From: Mycolicibacterium iranicum
GTDB lineage: Bacteria; Actinomycetota; Actinomycetes; Mycobacteriales; Mycobacteriaceae
Direction: 5' to 3'
Assembly (NCBI RefSeq): GCF_001650495.1
Contig: NZ_LWCS01000025.1
Location: forward strand, 10,464-74,463
Length of the DNA: 64,000 nucleotides
Shown: positions 16,635 to 26,153 of the stretch, piece by piece
Numbering within the stretch: position 1 is the stretch's first letter
Layout: each line of letters starts with the position of its first letter
Position numbers and translations under genes: made by a program
Notes under the pieces: model-generated
The model's input: only the letters and a program-made list of their open reading frames with translations
Databases searched by the model: none
What the model was told of the DNA's origin: nothing

Positions 16635-18476
16635 ATGCCGCTGCACCTGTGCTCGTTGCGTGGTGGACCGCGCCTCGCTCTCGCCGTCGCGTGGATCACC
16701 GTCCTGTCCTCAGCTCTGTGCGTCACCCAGGCGAACGCACAACGCCAGCTGACCCTGCTGAGCGACCCGTTCCTGCAGGTGCCCAGGCCCACGTCGGTGG
16801 AGGTCGCCTGGTTCACCGAGTTCGACGGAGATTCGCACCATGTGATCGTCGGTGCACCGGCCGCCACGATGTCCGAAGGACAGCTCCGCGAGGCCATCAG
16901 GCTGGGCAGCGCGCCGGGAGTGCGGATATTTCCGGCCCATACGATCAAGCTGTCCCGGGTAGCCGAGGACGCCGACTCGAAACTGCCGGACGACCGCAAG
17001 CCCTCGCACGGTATCGCGGCACGCGACGTCTACCGGCACCACGCCGTCGTGACGATTCCACAGTCGACGCGCGAGCCTTATCGGGTGGTCAGCACCAAAG
17101 ATGACAGCATGACCGCATCCGCGACTTTTTCCTTGCGGGGGGCACTGGCGCCCGGCGAACCCGCGGTGATCATGCTGACCTCCGACCATCAGCTGATGGT
17201 TAACGCGCCGGCCAACCTTGAGTTCGCCGCGCGTACCATCACCGCCGAACTCGGCCCGATCGACGCGGTATTTCTTCCGGGCGATCTGGTCAACGTCCCC
17301 GACCGCGCGTCGGAGTGGTTCGACGACGAGCGCGGCTCGGCGTTCTTTCCCGCGATGCAGGGACGAGGCGGCCGAGAGGCCTCCGACGGACTCGTCTACC
17401 GCGGGGGTGCCATCCTGCAGAGCGCGGCGCTGTACTCGGCGATCGGCAATCACGAGGTCCAGGGACGTCGCGACGGGCACACATCTCTGACCGAATCATT
17501 CAACAACCCGGTTCCCCGCACCGTTGCAGAAGTCGAATACGCCAAGGTCGCCCGTGTGGTGAACCCTGAGGCGGATCCGTCGGTCAAGGCTCGATGGATC
17601 GAGAACAACTCGTTCTCCACCACCACTTATGAAGAGATCTTCTCGCTGCCGCGGTCAGACAGCGGAGGGGAGCGCTATTACGCCACCACCGTCGGCGACG
17701 TCCGCCTGGTCACGCTTTTCGCCACACGCATCTGGCGTTCCACCAAAGCCGATCCCGATCCCGCTGTGCGCGAGGATGTCTCGCGCTACCAGGAGGCGCG
17801 ATCGGTCCTTGCGGATCCGCTCGCGCAAGGGTATGGCGAGTTCATCTTCGAAGACCTCGCGGTGGGCACGCCGCAATACGAATGGCTGAAGCGGGAGCTG
17901 GACTCCCCGGAATTCCGCACTGCCGAATACACCGTGGTCCAGCTGCACGAGAGTCCACAGAGTCTGGGGGAGAACGCAATTCCGACGTTCGCTCATCCCC
18001 GCCGGATCGAGGAGCGTGACGGCATCCGCTACGAGTACCCGGCAGCCGACAACATCCTGTTGCGCGACATCATGCCACTGCTCGACGCGGCAGGCACCGA
18101 TCTGGTCTACAACGGCCACAACCACTTGTGGAACCGCTTCGTCTCGGCGAGTGGTGTCAATTACCTGGAAGCGTCGAACACCGGCAACAGCTACGGCGCC
18201 TACCTCCCGATTTCCGGGAAGAGTCGCCCGGTTCCACCGCCCCCGTGGAACGGAGCGGACTATTCGGCGCAGGGAAATCCCGGCGGCTTGGCTCCGATCG
18301 TGCCGAACATTGCGCCTTTGCACGCCGCAGACGGTCAGTCACTTCCCTACGTTGCCGACAACAACTACGTCGTCTTCCAGGCGCTTCACACTGGAACGGG
18401 TATGGTGACCAGTTGGTATGTGGATATGGCCGACGTCGCCGCCGGGCCCGTACGCTTCGATCAATTTCAGCTGTAG
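16635..18476 (+). CDS. Secreted calcineurin-like metallophosphoesterase
   Basis: A 613-residue exported enzyme: an N-terminal hydrophobic stretch ends in Q-A-N-A before Gln36, a type I signal peptide. An FN3-like region follows (residues 40-170), then the metallophosphatase core with TSDHQ near 180, LPGDLVN near 217, AIGNHEVQG near 272 and YNGHNHLWNR near 495, the order D, GD, GNHE, GHxH. The layout resembles purple-acid-phosphatase-type proteins acting outside the membrane. ATG 16635 is chosen because the signal peptide begins there; the open frame continues upstream to 16200 without coding character. Substrate unknown. Confidence 0.88.
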   Translation: MPLHLCSLRGGPRLALAVAWITVLSSALCVTQANAQRQLTLLSDPFLQVPRPTSVEVAWFTEFDGDSHHVIVGAPAATMSEGQLREAIRLGSAPGVRIFPAHTIKLSRVAEDADSKLPDDRKPSHGIAARDVYRHHAVVTIPQSTREPYRVVSTKDDSMTASATFSLRGALAPGEPAVIMLTSDHQLMVNAPANLEFAARTITAELGPIDAVFLPGDLVNVPDRASEWFDDERGSAFFPAMQGRGGREASDGLVYRGGAILQSAALYSAIGNHEVQGRRDGHTSLTESFNNPVPRTVAEVEYAKVARVVNPEADPSVKARWIENNSFSTTTYEEIFSLPRSDSGGERYYATTVGDVRLVTLFATRIWRSTKADPDPAVREDVSRYQEARSVLADPLAQGYGEFIFEDLAVGTPQYEWLKRELDSPEFRTAEYTVVQLHESPQSLGENAIPTFAHPRRIEERDGIRYEYPAADNILLRDIMPLLDAAGTDLVYNGHNHLWNRFVSASGVNYLEASNTGNSYGAYLPISGKSRPVPPPPWNGADYSAQGNPGGLAPIVPNIAPLHAADGQSLPYVADNNYVVFQALHTGTGMVTSWYVDMADVAAGPVRFDQFQL

Positions 18477-18572
18477 CGCACCGTTGACGTATTTCAATTG
18501 CCGACGAAGATGTCATCCGACAAACGAAATAATTTCGCCGACATTGTCCGTCGAAAACTGACGTATGCGTAA

Positions 18573-18578
18573 TAGCAT
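18573..18578 (+). promoter_or_regulatory. Candidate -10 for a leaderless DUF4436 transcript
   Basis: TAGCAT matches TAnnnT and its last base is 7 bases upstream of the ATG, so transcription could start on the A of the start codon. The intergenic region 18477-18584 is AT-rich for this genome and also holds the palindrome CGAAAT-A-ATTTCG (18525-18537), a possible operator. Confidence 0.4.
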
Positions 18579-18584
18579 TCGGCC

Positions 18585-19508
18585 ATGACGCAGGCAACCA
18601 CCGGTTCGGCTAACGCTCCGGTCGGAAAACACAGTACGGCAGAACCTTCCAAACGGGGCCTCGGAGCGGCGATCGTGGTCGTCCTGGTCGTGGTACTTCT
18701 CTATGCGGGATCGGTGTTCGCCTACTGGTTCTTCTCCGGATCGGCTCGCGAGCTCGACAGTCCAGACTTCGGCGACGGCTCCGAAACCGTCGTGCTGGTG
18801 ACTGTCACGGGCATCAAGACTCTGGACAACAAAGTGGATGCGAAGGTGCTCGTCATCCCCGAGGACGGGTTGACCGATCCACGGCTCGATGTGTTGACCG
18901 AAGATCTCGCGGTCCGGCTGTACCCGTGGAACACGTTGGGCGATCTGACGTTTCCGGCCGGTGCCTCACCGGCGGAGGTGACGACGACCATCGACGTGAG
19001 CGGCGACCCCACCACGTGGCCGTTCGACGCCTACACGACGGATGCCATCAGCGCCGACGTATTGGTCGGGGAGGGTGACGCACGGGAATTCCAGCCCGCG
19101 CGGGTCGAGATCGAGGCAGCAATCCAGGGGTGGGACATCTCGAGCGAAACAGTTCCGCCGTCACCCCAGTCCTATTCGCAGGCCGGCGACGAAGCCGTCC
19201 AGCTCACCTTCAAGCGTGCGCTCGGCCCGCTGGCCTTCGACATCGGTATCTGTCTCGTCCTGATCATGCTGCCGACGTTGGCGCTCTACACGTCGCTGAA
19301 AGTGTTCTTCAGGAAGAAAGAGTTCCAGATGCCGTTCCTGACCTGGTACGCGGCAATGCTGTTCGCGGTGGTTCCACTGCGCAACATTCTTCCCGGCGCG
19401 CCACCGCCCGGCGCGTGGATCGACATCCTGCTGGTCATGTGGGTCATCATCGGGTTGGTCGCCTCGATGCTCGTTTACGTCGTGGTCTGGAACAAACGGA
19501 TCGACTAG
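18585..19508 (+). CDS. DUF4436 membrane protein
   Basis: A 307-residue membrane protein with one N-terminal transmembrane helix (residues 25-50), an extracytoplasmic beta-rich domain of about 160 residues and three closely spaced C-terminal helices. The PWNTLGDLTFPAG, WPFDAYTT and FKRALGPLAFDIGI segments match actinobacterial DUF4436 proteins. No reaction is known. There is no Shine-Dalgarno sequence, consistent with leaderless translation. The glycosyltransferase gene begins 19 bases downstream and may be co-transcribed. Confidence 0.85.
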   Translation: MTQATTGSANAPVGKHSTAEPSKRGLGAAIVVVLVVVLLYAGSVFAYWFFSGSARELDSPDFGDGSETVVLVTVTGIKTLDNKVDAKVLVIPEDGLTDPRLDVLTEDLAVRLYPWNTLGDLTFPAGASPAEVTTTIDVSGDPTTWPFDAYTTDAISADVLVGEGDAREFQPARVEIEAAIQGWDISSETVPPSPQSYSQAGDEAVQLTFKRALGPLAFDIGICLVLIMLPTLALYTSLKVFFRKKEFQMPFLTWYAAMLFAVVPLRNILPGAPPPGAWIDILLVMWVIIGLVASMLVYVVVWNKRID

Positions 19509-19527
19509 CTCGCCGCGCTAGCATGCG

Positions 19528-20628
19528 ATGGTGCTCGCGTCCGACGTGCTGTTCGCGACGATGGACGGCGGCGGCAATGTGCCGCCCCTGCTCGCCGTCG
19601 CATCTGCGGTCAAGGCGGCCGGACACCGGGTGCGCGTGGCCGGCCACGCATGCCTGGCTGATGACGTGACGCGCGCAGGTCTGCCCTTCGAGCCCTACCG
19701 CCATGCTCGGCCGTGGGACTCTGCCCGCGAACAGAACCCGCTGAAGTGGGTGCCGATGTTCAACGACCGCAACATCGCTGACGAGGTCGACCGCATGTGT
19801 GCCGGGCGTCGGCCCGACGTCGCCGTCGTCGACTGCATGTTGCTGCCCCCACTGCAGACACTGCAGCGCAACGAGATTCGCACCGTTGTTTTCAGCCACA
19901 CTGTCCGCGGATACCTCAACCGCCTCCACCGCTACGGTGCCGGCACCGCGGCACTGCTGTACGGGTACCGCGTCGGCAAGTTGTGGGCCGCCGCCGACCT
20001 GAACATCGTGGCCACTGTCGAGCGTCTCGATCCCGACTCGCGCCGACGCCAACCCCCCAATGTGCGGTGGGTGGGCGCCGTGGCGTCCGGTCAGCCCGCG
20101 GTGCCCTCCGGCGACCGACCGGTGGTCCTTGTCAGCATGTCCACCAATGGTTTCCCAGGGCAGCGCAGGACGCTGGCGCGCGTCATCGAAGCCTTGGCGA
20201 ATCTGCCCGTACGCGGGGTGGTGACCACCGGCGGGGTCATCGACCCGGCAGAGCTTCCCGCCGCTCCCAACGTCGAGATCGCCGGCTATGTCGATCACGC
20301 CTCCCTGATGACACAGTGCGCATTGCTGGTCGGGCACGGCGGTCACGCCACCACCGTGCGCGCGCTGGCCCACGACATCCCGGTCCTCGTCATCCCGGCC
20401 AGCGCGCTGTCGGACCAACGGGTCATCGGCGCCGCCGTCGCCCGTGCCGGCGCAGGTGTCGTGCGGCCTCGGTCGTCGTCGGTGTCCGAGCTCTCCGCGA
20501 GTATCGGGGCATTGCTGAACGAGCCGCGCTGGCGCCGCGCCGCCTCCGAGCTCGGACGGGAGATACGAGGCAGGGATGCCGCGGGAGATGCGGCCGACTT
20601 GATCATTCAACTTGCGTCTGCAAGCTGA
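19528..20628 (+). CDS. UGT-type (GT1/MGT) glycosyltransferase
   Basis: A 366-residue GT-B fold enzyme. The N-terminal acceptor domain starts with VLFATMDGGGNVPPLLAVA. The C-terminal donor domain carries VSMSTNGF and the nucleotide-sugar motif GHGGHATTVRALAHDIPVLV around residues 270-290, as in macrolide-type and UGT-like transferases. It could glycosylate a lipid, polyketide or small hydrophobic molecule; the acceptor is unknown. It lies just after DUF4436. Confidence 0.87.
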   Translation: MVLASDVLFATMDGGGNVPPLLAVASAVKAAGHRVRVAGHACLADDVTRAGLPFEPYRHARPWDSAREQNPLKWVPMFNDRNIADEVDRMCAGRRPDVAVVDCMLLPPLQTLQRNEIRTVVFSHTVRGYLNRLHRYGAGTAALLYGYRVGKLWAAADLNIVATVERLDPDSRRRQPPNVRWVGAVASGQPAVPSGDRPVVLVSMSTNGFPGQRRTLARVIEALANLPVRGVVTTGGVIDPAELPAAPNVEIAGYVDHASLMTQCALLVGHGGHATTVRALAHDIPVLVIPASALSDQRVIGAAVARAGAGVVRPRSSSVSELSASIGALLNEPRWRRAASELGREIRGRDAAGDAADLIIQLASAS

Positions 20629-20742
20629 ATGAGGCGGCTTTCCGCAGGCCGAAGCTTATGTCCAGATGTTCATCGCCAGAATGTCTCGATAGTTTGCTGA
20701 CCGGTGGTACCTTCCTCGCGACGGGCAACGTTAGGGGCTGCT

Positions 20743-23400
20743 GTGGATGGGTGCCTGAATTCGCGGACGCCGAGCGGTCCGAGGCGCGGGCTGTACTCGG
20801 GGATCGTCTTCGCCGGTATCGGCGTGGGTATGGTCGTCGGTCAAGGTGTCGCCGTCGCGAGCCCCGCGGATAGTGCAGGCACCTCGCAATCGGATGACGC
20901 ATCCGACGCCGCGTCGACCTCCGCAGATCCCTCCAGCGAATCCGCCGACGCCGCCGGGAACGACACTCCGGAAGCGAGCGCGGAAGCCGACGACACCGAC
21001 GACGCCGCCGACGCCGACGAGACCGATGCCGAGATAGCTGAGATAGCCGAGACGGCCGAGGTCGACGAGCCCAGGCAGTCGCAAAAGCGGTCGCGACCAA
21101 CGGTTGCCGACAGAGCTGCAGACGACTCCTCCTCCGAGGTGACCGAACGCTCCGGCGAGGACACCGACACCGTGGATACGACGGAGGCCGCGACCGAGTT
21201 CGCGGCGATCGCGCCCGTCCCGGCGCTCCCACCGGCCGCCGCCCCTGAGTCCACGGTGCGCAGCCTGGTCAGTGCGCGTCCCGTCACCGCCGAGAGCATC
21301 GTCACCGACGTGCTGACCTGGGCGGGGCTGCGCTCGGCCGACGACGACGCGCCCGCGCCGGTGACGCCGGTGTCCGGGCTGGTCGAGTCGTTGTGGCTGG
21401 CCGTCCGCCAGTCTCAATACACCTGGAACAATCAGCGTCCCCTCGCAGGCGTCACCATTTCCGGCTCCGGCCCTGACGGTACGGTCGCGGGAAGCCTCAA
21501 CGCCGTCGACTACGACGATTCGACCCTCACCTACGTCCTCGCCTCGGGCCCCTCCCACGGGCGGGTGGTGATCGACGCGCTAGGGCGCTTCACCTACACG
21601 CCCGGCGCCGCGGCCGCGGGCCGCGCCGACCAGTTCACCATCCGCGTCGACGACACCCCCGGTAACCCGTTCCACGTTCACGGATTGCTCGGCCTCCTCG
21701 GCATTGCCAGACCCACCGAGGTCACGGTCTCCATCGCGGCGAAATCGCCTGCCGGACTTGGCGTTCAATCTGCGCTGGACATCGAAGGGCTGAGCTCGCG
21801 CGACGGTGTGGAGATCACCACCGGCAGCGCGGGGGGCACCGTGAGGGTGATCGACGGCAGATTCACCGACCAAGTGGTCGTGAATGCCGCCGACGCCGCC
21901 GCCGTCCTGAACACGCTGGCGCCGGTGCTCGGCGCTCCCACAGGTTTCGCCGACCTCGCTGAAGTCTCCGCATCGACGGTCGGCGACGGTGACACCCTCG
22001 AGCGCTTCTACCGTTTCACCGAAACAATCGGCGGCATCACAGTTCTCGGTAGTGAAGTCATTCTGGTGACCGACGCAGACGGCGACGTAACGAGCGTGTT
22101 CAACTACTACCGCGCTCTCGGTGAGAACTTCAACATCATCCCCGACCCCCGGATCGACGAAGACGCCGAGGTCCGCCTCGTCGCCTCCACCGCCTACCTC
22201 GGTTCCGACGGCGATTCGGCATCGATCGGATCATTCCTTGCCGCAAGCGCTTTCGCCAACGATCTGGTCGTCTACACCGTGACCGAAGACCAGGCGCCTG
22301 CTCTGGCATGGCGCGTGGTGGTGCACGTGCCCGACACCGGGGAGCTCGTACCGTCGGGTGCGACGTATCTGATCCAGGCTGACGGCGAGGACGCCGGCAC
22401 CGTCATCGTCAACTTTTCCAACGCTCAAGCGGCCGCTGCGGTCACCACGGCGAAGGACTGGCTCGGCGATACTCGAACCATCACGATCGACACCCGAAAG
22501 GTGCTGTGGTTCAGCTCTTCCGAGATGGCGGACCCTACACGCAACATCACGACCTACAAGACGTCGTACGGGCTGTTCGGCCTCGGCTCGCCCGTCCTGC
22601 CCGGCAAGGTGGTCAAGCGCAGCCTGTTCGGCTGGGACACGTCGGCAGTGTCCGCGCATGCGAATGCCGCTGTGGTCTACGACTACTTCATGAACGTGCT
22701 CGCTCGCCAGTCTTACGACGGTGAGGGCGCGAAGGTCGTCATCAGCATCCGCTACCGACCGAGCGGTTCCGTCGGATATGCGAATGCGTTCTGGGATCCG
22801 ACGATTGAGCAGTTCGCGTTCGGCGACAAGGGATACCTGCAGGCCGACGTCGACATCGTCGCGCACGAATTCACCCATGCCGTCATCTCCAGCATCCTCG
22901 GCGACTCGGCGCTGGGCTCTGGCCAGCCCGGAGCGCTCAACGAGGCCTACGCGGACATCTTCGGCGTGTTGGTCGAGGGAGCCACCGGCACTGACCGTTG
23001 GCTGATGGCCGAGGACTCGGGATACGGCATCATCCGTAATCTCGCCGACCCGGGCTCGGTCAGCACCTCGTACGGGCCGTATCGCGACCGACTCGGCGAC
23101 ATGTACCGCGGCAGCGGTGACGACTACGGCGAGCATGTCAACAGCACGATCTTCAGTCATGCGGCGTACCTGATGATGACCGACGCGGCGACCGCCGGCG
23201 TCTCCGATGAGACCTGGGCGAAGGTGTTCTACCATTCGATTCCGCGGCTGAGCGCGAACGCGCAATTCGTCGACGGCAGGGCCGCTGTGCTCAGCGCGGC
23301 AGCCGAGCAAGGGCTCAGCCTCGCTGAGCGCGAAGCCATTGCTCGCGCCTTCGACACCGTCGAGATCTACGGCGCGCCAGTGTCATCCATCGCTGTCTGA
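20743..23400 (+). CDS. Large secreted thermolysin-like (M4) metalloprotease with VCBS-like domain
   Basis: An 885-residue exported protein. After a signal peptide come about 110 residues of very acidic, Ala/Asp/Glu/Ser-rich linker, then a VCBS/cadherin-like beta domain (about 235-330: YTWNNQRPLAGV, then GRFTYTPGA), then an FTP/PepSY-type propeptide region and an M4 catalytic domain. Zinc motif HEFTH is at 708-712, the third ligand is Glu734 in NEAYAD, and the catalytic His798 lies in GEHVNS. GTG 20743 is preferred for AGGGG 6 bases upstream; GTG 20704 is an alternative. Thermolysin-like proteases digest peptides outside the cell. It overlaps the convergent hydrolase gene by 18 bases. Confidence 0.9.
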   Translation: MDGCLNSRTPSGPRRGLYSGIVFAGIGVGMVVGQGVAVASPADSAGTSQSDDASDAASTSADPSSESADAAGNDTPEASAEADDTDDAADADETDAEIAEIAETAEVDEPRQSQKRSRPTVADRAADDSSSEVTERSGEDTDTVDTTEAATEFAAIAPVPALPPAAAPESTVRSLVSARPVTAESIVTDVLTWAGLRSADDDAPAPVTPVSGLVESLWLAVRQSQYTWNNQRPLAGVTISGSGPDGTVAGSLNAVDYDDSTLTYVLASGPSHGRVVIDALGRFTYTPGAAAAGRADQFTIRVDDTPGNPFHVHGLLGLLGIARPTEVTVSIAAKSPAGLGVQSALDIEGLSSRDGVEITTGSAGGTVRVIDGRFTDQVVVNAADAAAVLNTLAPVLGAPTGFADLAEVSASTVGDGDTLERFYRFTETIGGITVLGSEVILVTDADGDVTSVFNYYRALGENFNIIPDPRIDEDAEVRLVASTAYLGSDGDSASIGSFLAASAFANDLVVYTVTEDQAPALAWRVVVHVPDTGELVPSGATYLIQADGEDAGTVIVNFSNAQAAAAVTTAKDWLGDTRTITIDTRKVLWFSSSEMADPTRNITTYKTSYGLFGLGSPVLPGKVVKRSLFGWDTSAVSAHANAAVVYDYFMNVLARQSYDGEGAKVVISIRYRPSGSVGYANAFWDPTIEQFAFGDKGYLQADVDIVAHEFTHAVISSILGDSALGSGQPGALNEAYADIFGVLVEGATGTDRWLMAEDSGYGIIRNLADPGSVSTSYGPYRDRLGDMYRGSGDDYGEHVNSTIFSHAAYLMMTDAATAGVSDETWAKVFYHSIPRLSANAQFVDGRAAVLSAAAEQGLSLAEREAIARAFDTVEIYGAPVSSIAV

Positions 23401-24372
23401 TTGGTCGACCAGGACTGCGCCGTCGGGACGGTCACCCAGTGTCTGCAGCTCGAGGGCCGAACCCTGCACGGTCAGCCGAATGATCTGCGCCAGTTCGCCG
23501 GGGGCGTCGCACTGGACGTAGTGATCGGCGCACGGAACCACCCAGTAGCGGTTGCGGCCGGGCTTGGGCCTGAGGTAGGCCTGCCAGACGTGGTTGGCCA
23601 CCCGCAGGGGAGCGACGCTGTCGTGCAGTCCCCAGATCAGCGTGGTGTCAACCTGGAGCGTGGAAAGTCGCTCCAGCCAACCGGTCTCGTCGGCGGCGCG
23701 CTCGTGCAGATACTTGACGGTGTCGGGTAGCACTCGGATGCCGTCGTTGTGGGCGAAACAGCGCGCCAACGCGGCGACCTCAGGATCGTCACCGCTGCGA
23801 CGCGGCATGAACGTCGCCGCCCCAAGGCCTGCGGCCAACATCTCCGGCGTCGTCGCCGCCGCGGTCGCGCGGCCGGTGGCGTCGTCGAGCAGCGCCACCT
23901 GGAACGCCGTCAGATTCGCCAGCGGCAGATAAATGTTGGCGTTGGTGAGGAAGACATCGACCGGCAGCGCACCGCGCTCAGCGAGCATTCCCAGCGCGAT
24001 CATGCCGATACTGCTGCCGCGGTCATGGGTGATCATCCGGAACTCGTCGAGTTGCCACACGCGGGTGATCGCGTGGATCAGCAGCCGCGCATCGTCGTAG
24101 AGCGAATAGGTGTGGGGCTGAGGCGGTTTATCGGACAGTCCGTACCCCGGAAAGTCGAGCACGTACATGTCGAACTCGGTCTCCAGTTCGCGGGCGAGCC
24201 CGTGATAGTCGACGCCCGACGTCGGGAAACCGTGCACGCAGACCAGTGCCGGGGCGCCCGGCGTTCCCGCGCGGCGCCAGAAAACCTCCACCTCTGCTCC
24301 GGCATTGGACGCTGTGCTGGAAACCCAGGTGAAGGTCGAGCCTTCACCGTGCCAGTCATCGAAGATGTTCAC
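23383..24372 (-). CDS. Alpha/beta hydrolase, epoxide-hydrolase/haloalkane-dehalogenase type
   Basis: A 329-residue alpha/beta hydrolase. Oxyanion motif VHGFP is at 46-50 and DFPGYGLSDKP near 73-83. The nucleophile elbow is H116-D117-R118-G119, so the nucleophile is Asp117 rather than Ser, as in epoxide hydrolases and haloalkane dehalogenases. The terminal His lies in ADHYVQ. GTG 24372 is used; coding similarity does not extend beyond it although the frame stays open. It is divergent from azlC. Confidence 0.87.
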   Translation of the reverse strand: MNIFDDWHGEGSTFTWVSSTASNAGAEVEVFWRRAGTPGAPALVCVHGFPTSGVDYHGLARELETEFDMYVLDFPGYGLSDKPPQPHTYSLYDDARLLIHAITRVWQLDEFRMITHDRGSSIGMIALGMLAERGALPVDVFLTNANIYLPLANLTAFQVALLDDATGRATAAATTPEMLAAGLGAATFMPRRSGDDPEVAALARCFAHNDGIRVLPDTVKYLHERAADETGWLERLSTLQVDTTLIWGLHDSVAPLRVANHVWQAYLRPKPGRNRYWVVPCADHYVQCDAPGELAQIIRLTVQGSALELQTLGDRPDGAVLVDQSDSDG

Positions 24373-24417
24373 TCGTGAAAAGCTAGTTCCCTGATCGTCT
24401 CCCAGGAGGTGTTTTCG

Positions 24418-25134
24418 GTGTCGCCGAGCTCGGTGTCCCCAGGGCCTGCGCCCGACCACTCGCTGCGCACGGTGCTGAGCCTGTCGGCGCCCATCGGACT
24501 GGCGTTCATACCGCTCGGTATGGCACTGGGGTTCCTGGTGGTCCATGCCGGGCTCGCATGGTGGTGGGCGCCGACGTTTGCCGCCGTCATCTACGCAGGG
24601 TCGTTGGAGTTCTTGATGGTGCACCTGGCCGCGTCGGCCGCTCCGATCGTGACCGTTGCGCTGACGACATTCGTGGTGAACTCACGTCACGTGTTCTACG
24701 CGTTGTCGTTTCCCCTGGACCGCGTCCGCGGGCTGCTCGGCAAGGCCTACAGCACCTATACGCTGTCCGACGAGGCGTACGCTGTGGGAGTCAGTCCCGA
24801 GGCGCAACGGTGGACCACCCGCCCGATTCTGTTGATGCAACTGCTGTTTCACCTTCTCTGGGTGGCCGGTGCGATGCTCGGCGGCCTCGTCGGGGAAGCG
24901 CTGCCGATCGACGGCCTCGTCGGCCTTGACTTCGCTCTGACCGCGCTGTTCATCGTCCTGGGCATCGACGCGTTTCGTCAGCGCCCGGACTGGCTGACCG
25001 CCGCCGGCGCATCGGCCTGCGCGGTCGCGGCGTGGCTGGTCGTGCCGGGCCAGCTGCTGGTCTCTGCTTTTGCGGCGTTCACCGGTCTACTGGTGGCGCG
25101 GATGTTGTTGCAGCGTAGAGCAGGCCGGGCGTGA
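24418..25134 (+). CDS. azlC: Branched-chain amino acid exporter, large subunit (AzlC)
   Basis: A 238-residue membrane protein with about seven helices. SAPIGLAFIPLGMALGFLV, YAGSLEFLM and VNSRHVFYALSF match AzlC, the large subunit of the AzlCD exporter for leucine-type amino acids and analogues. GTG 24418 fits AGGAGG 8 bases upstream (24404-24409). The azlD gene overlaps its stop by four bases. Confidence 0.93.
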   Translation: MSPSSVSPGPAPDHSLRTVLSLSAPIGLAFIPLGMALGFLVVHAGLAWWWAPTFAAVIYAGSLEFLMVHLAASAAPIVTVALTTFVVNSRHVFYALSFPLDRVRGLLGKAYSTYTLSDEAYAVGVSPEAQRWTTRPILLMQLLFHLLWVAGAMLGGLVGEALPIDGLVGLDFALTALFIVLGIDAFRQRPDWLTAAGASACAVAAWLVVPGQLLVSAFAAFTGLLVARMLLQRRAGRA

Positions 25135-25463
25135 CGATGCCGGACAACGGATACATCGCCCTGCTGGTGGTGGTCAGTGCCGGCATCACCTGGGCGCTGC
25201 GCGCGCTACCGTTCGCTGTGCTGGTGCCGCTGCGAGACAGTGTGGTCGTCAAGTATCTGAGCATCCACATGCCACTCGGGGTCATGGCCATCCTCGCGAT
25301 CTACACGCTGACCACGGTCGCGGGTGACACGACCAGTCAGCTGCTGTGGTTGGTTCTCGCAGTGGGGGTCACGGCTGGGCTGCACGTGTGGCGCGGCCAG
25401 GCGCTGCTGAGCATCCTTGTCGGAACGGCGACGTACGTGACGCTGATGTCCCTCTGGGGCTAG
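25131..25463 (+). CDS. azlD: Branched-chain amino acid exporter, small subunit (AzlD)
   Basis: A 110-residue protein with four hydrophobic helices; WALRALPFAVL and the final LSILVGTATYV are the AzlD pattern. GTG start inside a GTGA overlap with azlC means coupled translation of the two subunits. Its stop overlaps that of the convergent TetR gene by four bases. Confidence 0.92.
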   Translation: MTMPDNGYIALLVVVSAGITWALRALPFAVLVPLRDSVVVKYLSIHMPLGVMAILAIYTLTTVAGDTTSQLLWLVLAVGVTAGLHVWRGQALLSILVGTATYVTLMSLWG

Positions 25464-26083
25464 TCCTGGGTCTGGAGGTAGGCGACGAGCGCGTTCGTCA
25501 GCCCGCGTCGGGCCACGTCGAGATCGGCGTAGGAGCCGAGCTGGCGCTCCGACACCAGACCCCTCATCGCGCCCGGGATCAACGTGGCGACCTCGCGGAC
25601 CCGCTCCGGGTCGACTCCCAGGTCGGCGAATGCGTTACGGCAGATCTCCAGCCACGACTGTCCCCACGAATAGAGCTCAGCCGCGGTCTGGGGATACAGT
25701 CGCTCAAGCTCGGCGTGATCACGGGGCAGCGCCGCCCGCAGGTTCTCAATGGCCCGCGAATCAGGTTCTGCCAGGCCGCCATACAGCGTATCGATGATGC
25801 TCGCGACCCGGTCGCGCAGCGGTGCGTCGACATCGACGGCGGCGAACACGTCAGCCCGACGCTCGGCTGTGCGATGCAGGACCGCGGCCCAGAAGCCGTC
25901 GGCGTCGCCGAACTGATACTGCACTGCGCCCCAGGTCGCGCCGATGTCCTTGGCGATCCGGTTCGCCGACACCGACCCCGGGTCGCCGGAAGCCAGGGAC
26001 TTGAGCGCCGCCTCCAGCATGTTCTGCCGCGTGGCCTGGCCGCGCCGATTGGGGCGCCGGGTGGGCGCATCGACGTCGGTCAT
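25460..26083 (-). CDS. TetR-family regulator, likely of the Rieske/DapB-like genes
   Basis: A 207-residue TetR protein: helix-turn-helix at residues 20-65 with ATRQNMLEAALKSLA, then VSANRIAKDIGATWGAVQYQFGD. The C-terminal ligand domain has no recognised specificity. It is divergent from the Rieske oxygenase gene, and a perfect 8-base inverted repeat lies in the 70-base space between them, so it probably represses both itself and the oxygenase operon. Confidence 0.9.
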   Translation of the reverse strand: MTDVDAPTRRPNRRGQATRQNMLEAALKSLASGDPGSVSANRIAKDIGATWGAVQYQFGDADGFWAAVLHRTAERRADVFAAVDVDAPLRDRVASIIDTLYGGLAEPDSRAIENLRAALPRDHAELERLYPQTAAELYSWGQSWLEICRNAFADLGVDPERVREVATLIPGAMRGLVSERQLGSYADLDVARRGLTNALVAYLQTQD

Positions 26084-26105
26084 CCATCGAGGGTACAGAA
26101 CTTTT

Positions 26106-26144
26106 CGTAGAACCTACTATGTTTCTTTCATTGAGTGTTCTACG
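26106..26144. promoter_or_regulatory. Inverted repeat, candidate TetR operator
   Basis: CGTAGAAC (26106-26113) and GTTCTACG (26137-26144) are exact reverse complements separated by 23 bases, in the divergent TetR/Rieske intergenic region. TACTAT (26115-26120) between the arms is a possible -10 for the Rieske operon. The location and symmetry suit a TetR-dimer pair site. Confidence 0.55.
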
Positions 26145-26153
26145 ATTCGGTTC

